From an uncultured Arcobacter sp. (lineage in GTDB: Bacteria; Campylobacterota; Campylobacteria; Campylobacterales; Arcobacteraceae): 5,081 nt of DNA. Numbering within the stretch: position 1 is the first letter of the stretch; every line of letters begins with the position of its first letter. Positions 1 through 5,081 of the stretch are shown piece by piece. The position numbers were made by a program, and so were the translations under genes. Location: assembly GCA_913062735.1 (NCBI GenBank), contig CAJXWI010000231.1, positions 1 through 5,081 of the forward strand, read 5' to 3'. The notes under the pieces were generated by a model. The model saw nothing but the letters and a program-made list of their open reading frames with translations, searched no databases and was not told the origin of the DNA.

Positions 1-851
1 TAAGCATAGAGTTTAATGAAATGCTTAATACTATTGAAAATAAAAATCTTCAACTTGAAGATTCTAACAATGAATTAGAAGAAACAATAAATAATCTGAA
101 AAAAACACAAGACAGATTAGTAGAAGCAGAAAAAATGGCAAGTTTAAAAGTATTGGTATCAGGTGTTGCACATGAAATCAATACTCCTGTAGGTGTAGGA
201 TTAACAGCAATTACACATTTACGTGATCTCTGCGATGGAATTTTTATATCCTATAACAATGATTTAATGTCTAAAGAAGACTTTGAAGAATATTTAAAAA
301 CATCTAAAGAGTTATCAACGTTAATTGAAGTAAACCTTAATAAAACAGCCAAACTTATTAGAAGTTTCAAACAAATTGAAGCCGACCAGAATGAAGATGA
401 AAGAAAAGAATTTAATTTAAAAGAATACTGTGATGAAGTTCTTATTAGTATCAACAGTATTGTTGCACAAACTTCGATAACCTTAAGTATTGATTGTCCA
501 GATAATATTGTAATTAATTCTTATCCTGGAGCATTTTCTCATATTATGTCCAACCTTATAACCAACTCAATTAAACATGGTTTTAAAGAAGGGGAAAAAG
601 GAAAGATTAATTTTACAATTACCTTAAAAGAAACCTATGTCCAGATACTTTACCAAGATAATGGAAAAGGAATTCCTAAAGAAAACTTTCAAAAAGTTTT
701 TGATCCTTTTTTTACTACCAATAGAAAAGAAGGAGGATCAGGCCTTGGATTAAATATCATTTACAATATAGTAAAAAAAGGTTTAAATGGTAATATTACT
801 TGTGAGCCTTGTGAAAAAGGCGTTCTGTTTAAAATAATTCTACCTTTGTAA
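1..851 (+). CDS. Sensor histidine kinase, C-terminal transmitter part (5' end outside window)
   Basis: This is the cytoplasmic end of a membrane histidine kinase that autophosphorylates on histidine and passes the phosphate to a response regulator. The frame is open to the left edge (first whole codon at 3, reading SIEFNE before the Met at 21), and those residues match the end of the HAMP domain in the downstream kinase, so the Met at 21 is internal and the gene starts upstream. Counting from that Met: coiled coil about 5-38; H-box with SGVAHEINTP and phospho-acceptor His51; second DHp helix around 86-122; N-box NLITNSIKH at 179-187; G1 box DNGKGIP at 213-219; F-box FDPFFTTNR at 227-235; G2 box GGSGLGL at 238-244. 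All catalytic boxes are intact, so it should be active. It is about 77% identical to the transmitter of the next gene, so it probably also has Cache domains and two membrane segments, though that part is not visible. The residues before the histidine (SLKVLVSG) are less usual than the paralogue's SLAGLVAG. No response regulator is adjacent. The ligand is unknown. Confidence 0.9.
   Translation, partial: SIEFNEMLNTIENKNLQLEDSNNELEETINNLKKTQDRLVEAEKMASLKVLVSGVAHEINTPVGVGLTAITHLRDLCDGIFISYNNDLMSKEDFEEYLKTSKELSTLIEVNLNKTAKLIRSFKQIEADQNEDERKEFNLKEYCDEVLISINSIVAQTSITLSIDCPDNIVINSYPGAFSHIMSNLITNSIKHGFKEGEKGKINFTITLKETYVQILYQDNGKGIPKENFQKVFDPFFTTNRKEGGSGLGLNIIYNIVKKGLNGNITCEPCEKGVLFKIILPL
789..839 (+). 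repeat. 51-nt direct repeat, copy 1 (3' end of first kinase)
   Basis: These 51 bases near the end of the first kinase are identical to 3484-3534 in the second. They encode GNITCEPCEKGVLFKII. The surrounding genes have many synonymous and coding differences, so this patch is more conserved than its context. Two other identical patches are 660-685 and 689-730, around the G1 and F boxes. Confidence 0.9.
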
Positions 852-877
852 AATACAAAAAAATCTCTGTATTCAAA

Positions 878-917
878 AGCAAATAAAATTGCTAAAAAGA
901 GGATTCCCTCTATTTTA
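878..917 (+). terminator. Possible weak terminator hairpins after the first kinase
   Basis: Two small stem-loops lie side by side just after the first kinase. AGCAA (878-882) pairs with TTGCT (889-893) across a 6-nt loop. AGAGG (898-902) pairs with CCTCT (907-911) across the loop ATTC, and is followed by ATTTTA. The second can be lengthened by AAA/TTT beyond one mismatch. The stems are short and the T tract is broken, so termination here is plausible but may be partial, allowing readthrough into the second kinase. Confidence 0.35.
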
Positions 918-930
918 ATGAAACTATTAA

Positions 931-986
931 CTTAGTGCATATATTTCAAGACATTAAACTAAGCTTTCTATCTTTAATGCATTAAG
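931..986 (+). repeat. Imperfect inverted repeat with a 12-bp palindrome in the inter-kinase gap
   Basis: CTTAGTGCAT (931-940) can pair with ATGCATTAAG (977-986) over ten positions, nine Watson-Crick and one G-T, across a 36-nt loop. The right arm is mostly inside a perfect palindrome, TTAATGCATTAA (974-985). The first six bases of the left arm can instead pair with ACTAAG at 958-963. The element lies upstream of the likely promoter of the second kinase. It could be a regulator-binding site, an RNA fold on readthrough from the first kinase, or chance in AT-rich DNA. I cannot tell which. Confidence 0.3.
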
Positions 987-1023
987 AAAAAGATTAATTC
1001 AAAAAATTAGATATAAATATTAG

Positions 1024-1076
1024 TTTTTATATCCTATTCTTTTATTATATTTTTTATTTTAAAATACATCTATAGT
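1024..1076 (+). promoter_or_regulatory. Putative sigma-70-type promoter of the second kinase
   Basis: A -10-like hexamer TATAGT sits at 1071-1076, preceded by T tracts at 1024-1028, 1040-1043, 1050-1055 and 1057-1060. Vegetative promoters in Campylobacterota commonly have a -10 box and periodic T-rich DNA in place of a clear -35, and this region fits that. Transcription would start near 1083, just ahead of the ribosome binding site. An alternative -10 is TATAAA at 1012-1017. Neither is certain in such AT-rich sequence. Confidence 0.35.
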
Positions 1077-1084
1077 TTCATTCT

Positions 1085-1090
1085 AGGAGA
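1085..1090 (+). promoter_or_regulatory. Shine-Dalgarno site of the second kinase
   Basis: AGGAGA ends 8 nt before the ATG at 1099. This is a strong match at good spacing, and it fixes the start of the 815-residue kinase. Confidence 0.85.
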
Positions 1091-1098
1091 TGTAAATA

Positions 1099-3546
1099 AT
1101 GTTTAAATCAAAATTATTTATAAAAGCAATGTTTATTGTTTTTAATATGATTCTTCTCTTTACTTTGGCTATTTATTATTTTGTTATTCCAAAAGTTGAA
1201 AATAATGTTCGACATTTAGAAGTCAAACATGCAAAAGTCGTATTAAAAAAAGTAGTTCTTTTAGTAAAAAATTCAAAAAAAAACTTAGATGATTTTGAAA
1301 AACACACCTATAAACAGAACAAAATAGAATTAAAAAACTTAACAGATAGTATATATTCTTTAATAGAAAATTTTTATGAGCAATCAAAACAAGAAAATAT
1401 AATATCTTCATTGAAAAAAAAAGCAGAAGAATTTAATGAAAATATAAATAACTTTTATTTAAAATACAAGAATACTCTAAGTAAAGAAGAATTAAAAAAA
1501 GGCCTTATTAACTATATAAATATTTATCGTTATAACGATGGTACTGGCTATTTTGTTTTATCAGATCTAGAGCATAATGTACTTGTTCATCCTGTTCTAC
1601 CAAGCTTAAGTAATACAAATAGAGAACACTCTAAGATTCTAAGATCACTAACCAAACAAGTTAAAGAAACAGGAGTAGGTTCATTTAAGTATAAATGGTT
1701 AAATCCAAAATCTAAAAAGATTGAAGACAAAATTTCTTACTCTTTTGTCTTTGAACCTTATAACTGGATGCTTACAACGGGTGAATATTATAATGTTCTT
1801 AAAATGCGTTTACAGCAGGATGTCTTTAATTTAGTGACTAAAATTCGTTATTCAAATAACAGCTATTTTTTTATTTCAAACTATAAAAATGTAATGCTTT
1901 CTCATCCTTATTATCAAGGAAGGGATTTTACAAATTTACTTGATAAAGAAGGAACTGCATTTCTTCCTACTCTTACTGAGAAAACAAGAAAAGAAGGTGA
2001 GAGTTTTAACTCTTATTATTGGTCAAAAGATAATACCTATGCAAACCCACTAAGGAAATTCACTTATTCAAGAGATTTTCCTCAATGGAAAATAATTATT
2101 TCTACGGGCTTTTATATTGATCAAATACAAAAAGAATTGAAAATTAGAAAAGCTGCTGTAAATAAACAATTAGAGCAAATTATTAAAGATACTAAAATGG
2201 GTAAAACCGGTTATTTATTTATTTTTAATGGAAAAGGAGAAATGCTTATTCATCCCAATACACTAAAGGGCCATAAAAAAGCAGGCTATAAAATGACACC
2301 TCGTATCTTTAATGCATTAGTGAAAGCCTCCTTAAAAAAAGACAATGTATATGCTTATAAGTGGGATAAACAAGAAGATAAAAACAATTTCATTTATGAT
2401 AAAGAAACTTGGGTTGAATATATTCCACAATTAGACTGGTATATTGCTTCTTCTGTATATATTGATGAATTTAAAACCTCTGCAAATGAAGTAAAGAACT
2501 ATATTTTTCAAATTACATTCGTTGTATTATTATTATCTTTACTCTATAGTGTCATATTTTTTAGAAGTTTATTAAAACCAATTAGTCTTTTATCTGCTTT
2601 AGCCATTAATGTATCTAAAGGGAATTATAAAGCTCGTTCTACTGATACAACAAGAAAAGATGAAATCGGTATTTTAAGTAATAAATTTAATGACATGCTT
2701 AATACGATTGAGGATAAGAATTCTGAACTTAAAGATAAAAATATTTTATTAGAAGACTCTAATCATGAATTAGAAGAAATGATACAAAATGTAAAAAAGA
2801 CTCAAGATAAATTAATTGAATCAGAAAAAATGGCAAGTTTAGCGGGTTTAGTTGCAGGTGTTGCTCATGAAATAAACACCCCAGTAGGAATAGGATTAAC
2901 CGCAATAACTCACTTAGGCGATACAAGTAAAGACATATCAAAAGCCTACAAAAATGAAACAATGTCCCAAGATGATTTTGAAGACTATTTAAAAACATCA
3001 CAAGAACTCTCTTCTTTAATTGAACATAATCTAAGTAAAACAGCAAAACTTGTACGAAGTTTCAAACAAATAGCAGCTGATCAGAGCGAAGATGAGAAAA
3101 AAGAATTTAATTTAAAAGAATACTGTGATGAAGTACTTATTAGTATCAATAGTATTGTAAAACAAACATCATTAACTTTAACTATGTCTTGTGAAGAGAA
3201 TATTGTAATTAATTCTTATCCTGGTGCATTTTCACATATAATTTCAAACCTAACAAGTAATTCAATCAAACATGGATTTGATGAAAAAGAACAAGGGCAA
3301 ATGCATTTCGATATAAAATTAAAAGAAACCCATATTCAAATACTCTATAACGACAATGGAAAAGGAATTCCTAAAGAAAATTATCAAAAAGTTTTTGATC
3401 CTTTTTTTACTACCAATAGAAAAGATGGAGGGACAGGTCTTGGTTTAAATATAATTTATAATGTTGTGCAAAAAAGTTTGAAAGGTAATATTACTTGTGA
3501 GCCTTGTGAAAAAGGCGTTCTGTTTAAAATAATTTTGCCTTTGTAA
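1099..3546 (+). CDS. Cache-domain sensor histidine kinase, complete (815 aa)
   Basis: Complete membrane-bound sensor kinase that should bind a small molecule outside the inner membrane and phosphorylate a response regulator. Domains in order: membrane segment about 9-31; extracytoplasmic region about 32-466; second membrane segment about 467-489; HAMP about 492-538; coiled coil about 538-580; DHp with GVAHEINTP and His590; second DHp helix to about 660; N-box NLTSNSIKH 717-725; G1 box DNGKGIP 752-758; F-box FDPFFTTNR 766-774; G2 box GGTGLGL 777-783. All catalytic motifs are intact. The sensor region repeats a Cache-like pattern three times: a GYF-type strand, a strand ending in His-Pro (164-165, 269-270, 385-386), and a closing strand built around Trp (YNWMLTTGEYY 221-231, WKIIISTGFYID 330-341, WYIASSVYID 447-456). 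The start is set by the Shine-Dalgarno at 1085. No receiver domain or response regulator is visible. A CxxC pair (Cys800, Cys803) lies near the C terminus. The ligand cannot be predicted; Cache sensors of this type often bind organic acids or amino acids. Confidence 0.93.
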   Translation: MFKSKLFIKAMFIVFNMILLFTLAIYYFVIPKVENNVRHLEVKHAKVVLKKVVLLVKNSKKNLDDFEKHTYKQNKIELKNLTDSIYSLIENFYEQSKQENIISSLKKKAEEFNENINNFYLKYKNTLSKEELKKGLINYINIYRYNDGTGYFVLSDLEHNVLVHPVLPSLSNTNREHSKILRSLTKQVKETGVGSFKYKWLNPKSKKIEDKISYSFVFEPYNWMLTTGEYYNVLKMRLQQDVFNLVTKIRYSNNSYFFISNYKNVMLSHPYYQGRDFTNLLDKEGTAFLPTLTEKTRKEGESFNSYYWSKDNTYANPLRKFTYSRDFPQWKIIISTGFYIDQIQKELKIRKAAVNKQLEQIIKDTKMGKTGYLFIFNGKGEMLIHPNTLKGHKKAGYKMTPRIFNALVKASLKKDNVYAYKWDKQEDKNNFIYDKETWVEYIPQLDWYIASSVYIDEFKTSANEVKNYIFQITFVVLLLSLLYSVIFFRSLLKPISLLSALAINVSKGNYKARSTDTTRKDEIGILSNKFNDMLNTIEDKNSELKDKNILLEDSNHELEEMIQNVKKTQDKLIESEKMASLAGLVAGVAHEINTPVGIGLTAITHLGDTSKDISKAYKNETMSQDDFEDYLKTSQELSSLIEHNLSKTAKLVRSFKQIAADQSEDEKKEFNLKEYCDEVLISINSIVKQTSLTLTMSCEENIVINSYPGAFSHIISNLTSNSIKHGFDEKEQGQMHFDIKLKETHIQILYNDNGKGIPKENYQKVFDPFFTTNRKDGGTGLGLNIIYNVVQKSLKGNITCEPCEKGVLFKIILPL
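2713..2754 (+). repeat. Tandem heptad repeat in the post-HAMP coiled coil
   Basis: Residues 539-552 are two consecutive heptads, DKNSELK and DKNILLE, each encoded by 21 bases starting GATAA. The paralogous kinase has a single equivalent heptad, NKNLQLE, encoded at 39-59, and the flanking sequence aligns without other gaps. The pattern indicates duplication of one heptad here, or loss of one in the neighbour. Confidence 0.75.
3484..3534 (+). repeat. 51-nt direct repeat, copy 2 (3' end of second kinase)
   Basis: This is the partner of the repeat at 789-839, about 2.7 kb downstream in the same orientation. Similarity continues through the stop codon (TTTGTAAAAT in both) and then stops, so the duplicated unit ends just past the coding sequence. 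Direct repeats of this length could support recombination between the two kinase genes. Confidence 0.9.
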
Positions 3547-3560
3547 AATTTAAACTGGTT

Positions 3561-3572
3561 TTTTGCTATAAT
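3561..3572 (+). promoter_or_regulatory. Extended -10 promoter for dprA
   Basis: TTTTGCTATAAT gives a perfect TATAAT hexamer (3567-3572) preceded by TGC, the extended -10 form, with a T run before it. It sits in the 44-bp gap after the second kinase. Transcription would start near 3579, leaving a leader of only about 12 nt before the dprA ATG at 3591. No good Shine-Dalgarno is present: AAAAG at 3579-3583 is the nearest purine run. dprA therefore probably has its own promoter with weak translation initiation, perhaps with some readthrough from the kinase. Confidence 0.6.
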
Positions 3573-3590
3573 AATATTAAAAGTTATTAG

Positions 3591-4355
3591 ATGAAACAAT
3601 TACAAGAAGAAATAAAAGAATTTACTGTTTTAAAAAACTATCCTTTTGTTATTAACTGTATTGGAAATACCAAGCTGCTTAAAAACAGAAAAATATCTAT
3701 AGTAGGATCAAGAAGGCCCTCAGCTTATACACAAGCTCTTACTTCTGAATTAAGCTCAAAACTATCACTTAGAGGTATTACTATTGTTTCAGGAGCTGCT
3801 ATGGGCGTTGATAGTCTTGCTCACAATGCGACCTATGATTTTAATACCATTGCCGTTATGGCAAATGGTTTAAATATTAGATATCCAAGTGTAAATACAT
3901 CTTTGATTAAAAATATAGAACAGAAAGGTTTGTGTTTATCTGCTTATGCTAAAGATGAAAAAGCAAGAGCCTATACATTTGTTCAAAGAAATGAATTGGT
4001 AGTTGCATTAGGAGAAGTATTAATTATTACACAAGCAGAATTAAACTCAGGCAGTTTACGCTCTTACGAGTTTGCACAAAAGCAAAATAAAAAAGTTTTT
4101 GTTTTAGCTCATCGTATTGGCGAAAGTTTAGGAACACAAAATCTCATTATACAAAATAAAGCAGAAGTAATTTATGATATTGATGACTTTGTAAATAGGT
4201 ACAAAGTAAAAGAAGAAAATATAGATGAAATTCTTTTATTTTGTAAATACGGTATAAACATACAATTAGCACTTGATAAATTTGGCAATAAAATATATGA
4301 ATACGAATTAGAGGGTAAAATTTACAGTAGAAACGGTATTATTTATCCAAAATAA
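3591..4355 (+). CDS. dprA: DNA-processing protein DprA (natural transformation)
   Basis: DprA is a cytoplasmic protein that binds incoming single-stranded DNA during natural transformation, protects it and loads RecA on it. The 254 residues show the Rossmann-like core: ISIVGSRRPSAY 35-46, IVSGAAMGVDSLAH 65-78, NGLNIRYPSVN 92-102, FVQRNELVVALGEVLIITQAE 130-150 with Arg133-Asn134, NSGSL 152-156, and GTQNLI 181-186, matching the family's GTN-LI segment. The C-terminal part, about 208-254, ends in FGNKIYEYELEGKIYSRNGI, resembling the winged-helix tail of Helicobacter pylori DprA. The N-terminal SAM-like domain of longer DprA proteins is absent, as is usual in Campylobacterota, so it is not truncated. 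The ATG at 3591 directly follows an in-frame TAG (3588-3590) and is the earliest possible start. It lies 44 bp after a kinase gene, with its own likely promoter, and converges with nhaA. Other competence genes are not visible, so competence itself is inferred. Confidence 0.92.
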   Translation: MKQLQEEIKEFTVLKNYPFVINCIGNTKLLKNRKISIVGSRRPSAYTQALTSELSSKLSLRGITIVSGAAMGVDSLAHNATYDFNTIAVMANGLNIRYPSVNTSLIKNIEQKGLCLSAYAKDEKARAYTFVQRNELVVALGEVLIITQAELNSGSLRSYEFAQKQNKKVFVLAHRIGESLGTQNLIIQNKAEVIYDIDDFVNRYKVKEENIDEILLFCKYGINIQLALDKFGNKIYEYELEGKIYSRNGIIYPK

Positions 4356-4377
4356 ACAAGCTTAGGCTTGTTTATTT
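4350..4377. terminator. Bidirectional hairpin terminator spanning both stop codons
   Basis: AAATAAACAAGC (4350-4361) and GCTTGTTTATTT (4366-4377) form a perfect 12-bp stem with the 4-nt loop TTAG. Each strand ends in a T-rich 3' arm (TTTATTT on plus, TTTATTTT on minus), so the hairpin can act both ways between convergent genes. The left arm contains the dprA stop codon (4353-4355). The nhaA stop (4362-4364, minus) is in the loop, and the last nhaA codons lie in the loop and right arm. Confidence 0.8.
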
Positions 4378-5081
4378 GTAAAAGATCTAAGTAAAAAGTA
4401 TCCTAAAATTCCGGATGCAAAAGAGCCAATTAAAACGGCAAGTTTATCAGTATAAGCAAACATAGTGTCATCTGGAAAAGCAAGAGAGTTAACAAATAAA
4501 CTCATAGTAAAACCAATTCCCGTTAAAATACTTACGGCATAAAGTTGTTTAAAATTACTGCCTTCTGGCAAACTTGCCCATTTAAGTTTAATTGCTACAT
4601 AAGAGAAGAAAAATACTCCTACTTGTTTTCCTAATAATAATCCAAGCATTATTCCTAAAGGTACAGGATTTAAAACTTCTTCAAAAGATATTCCTCTTAA
4701 ATCAATTCCCGCATTTACAAAAGCGAATAATGGAAGAATAAAAAATGCTACCCAATAATGCAAACTGTGCTCCATGTCTTTTAACATAGAAAATTTTTCA
4801 CCATTTTCTTTTTTACTAAACATTGGAATTGTAAATGCTAAAGCGACCCCTGCCAATGTAGCATGAACGCCAGATTTTAAAACAGAAATCCATAAAATTA
4901 CTCCAATAATAATAAAAGCAGCTGGTTTAATTACATTTAGTTTATTCATTACAAGCAAAATAAGTAAACAAAGCCCCGCAATAATAATTGAAACAGTAGA
5001 TAAATCTGCCGTATAAAATAAAGCAATAATAACAATTGCACCCAAGTCATCAATGATAGCTAAAGCCATTAAAAATATCTT
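4362..5081 (-). CDS. nhaA: Na+/H+ antiporter NhaA, C-terminal part (5' end outside window)
   Basis: NhaA is an inner-membrane antiporter that expels Na+ (or Li+) in exchange for H+, for sodium tolerance and pH homeostasis. The frame stays open to the right edge, where the codons before the Met at 5069 read KIFL, so that Met is internal. Counted from it, the visible protein has 235 residues and corresponds to about residue 157 onward of E. coli NhaA (388 residues). Landmarks: LAIIDDLGAI with Asp7-Asp8, matching the ion-binding Asp163-Asp164 pair of E. coli; VLKSGVHATLAGV with His69, matching the pH-response His225; LPLFAFVNAG 112-121; GLLLGKQVG with Lys148, matching Lys300; GIGFTMSLF 184-192. 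Hydrophobic segments fit transmembrane helices V to XII. The residue after Lys148 is Gln where E. coli has Pro. The gene converges on dprA, 6 bp between stop codons, sharing a hairpin terminator. All key residues in view are intact. Confidence 0.95.
   Translation of the reverse strand, partial: KIFLMALAIIDDLGAIVIIALFYTADLSTVSIIIAGLCLLILLVMNKLNVIKPAAFIIIGVILWISVLKSGVHATLAGVALAFTIPMFSKKENGEKFSMLKDMEHSLHYWVAFFILPLFAFVNAGIDLRGISFEEVLNPVPLGIMLGLLLGKQVGVFFFSYVAIKLKWASLPEGSNFKQLYAVSILTGIGFTMSLFVNSLAFPDDTMFAYTDKLAVLIGSFASGILGYFLLRSFTNKQA

Noticed and set aside
21..23. Met codon at 21 as the true start of the first kinase
   Set aside because: The frame is open upstream to the left edge and the upstream residues match the HAMP end of the paralogue, so this Met is internal.
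251..454. Minus-strand reading frame of 67 codons
   Set aside because: It lies opposite the conserved DHp region of the first kinase, has no recognisable domain, and is an antisense shadow of AT-rich coding DNA.
918..935. Five-codon mini-ORF (MKLLT) as a leader peptide
   Set aside because: It has no Shine-Dalgarno at proper spacing, no regulatory codon run, and such short frames are expected by chance.
1223..1411. Minus-strand reading frame of 62 codons, rich in Leu and Phe
   Set aside because: It is antisense to the Lys-rich N-terminal sensor region of the complete kinase. Antisense of Lys/Glu codons gives Phe/Leu runs that mimic a membrane protein.
2759..3046. Minus-strand reading frame of 95 codons
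   Set aside because: It lies opposite the coiled coil and DHp of the complete kinase, whose frame is conserved. The hydrophobic look is a codon-complement artefact.
3591..4355. dprA as a truncated pseudogene because it is short
   Set aside because: All core motifs are present and the C-terminal tail matches the short H. pylori type. Lack of the SAM-like domain is normal for this group.
5067..5069. Met codon at 5069 (minus) as the start of nhaA
   Set aside because: It sits inside the conserved KIFLMALAIIDD segment of NhaA. The frame continues off the window and the first helices of the antiporter are missing.

Overview
This is a very AT-rich window whose gene content fits an Arcobacter-like member of the Campylobacterota. 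The pointers are a short DprA with the compact C-terminal winged-helix tail seen in Helicobacter pylori DprA, large Cache-domain sensor kinases, and T-rich promoters with a good -10 but no clear -35. The lineage is inferred from protein style and composition, not from a marker gene. The content looks chromosomal and ordinary. I see no insertion sequence, integrase, CRISPR array, tRNA or rRNA.

Layout, left to right: (1) the 3' part of a membrane histidine kinase gene, cut by the left edge, ending at 851; (2) a 247-bp intergenic stretch (852-1098) with several small inverted repeats, a T-rich promoter-like region and a clear Shine-Dalgarno; (3) a complete 815-residue sensor histidine kinase (1099-3546) with a large periplasmic region that I read as three tandem Cache modules, then HAMP, coiled coil, DHp and ATPase domains; (4) after a 44-bp gap holding an extended -10 promoter, dprA (3591-4355), for the single-strand DNA-binding RecA loader of natural transformation; (5) convergent to it on the minus strand, the C-terminal part of nhaA (4362 to the right edge), a Na+/H+ antiporter. 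The dprA and nhaA stop codons are 6 bp apart and both lie inside one perfect 12-bp hairpin that probably terminates transcription in both directions.

The two kinases are tandem paralogues. Their visible transmitter parts are about 77% identical by hand alignment, their 3' ends share 51 identical bases, and they differ by exactly one heptad in the coiled coil after HAMP. Their differences are concentrated in one stretch of the DHp domain, as expected if the copies have been separated in partner choice or signalling. No response regulator is encoded here, so their partner must lie elsewhere. dprA and nhaA have no evident functional link to the kinases. I found no convincing new system; the points most worth checking are the kinase duplication and the stop-codon-embedded terminator.
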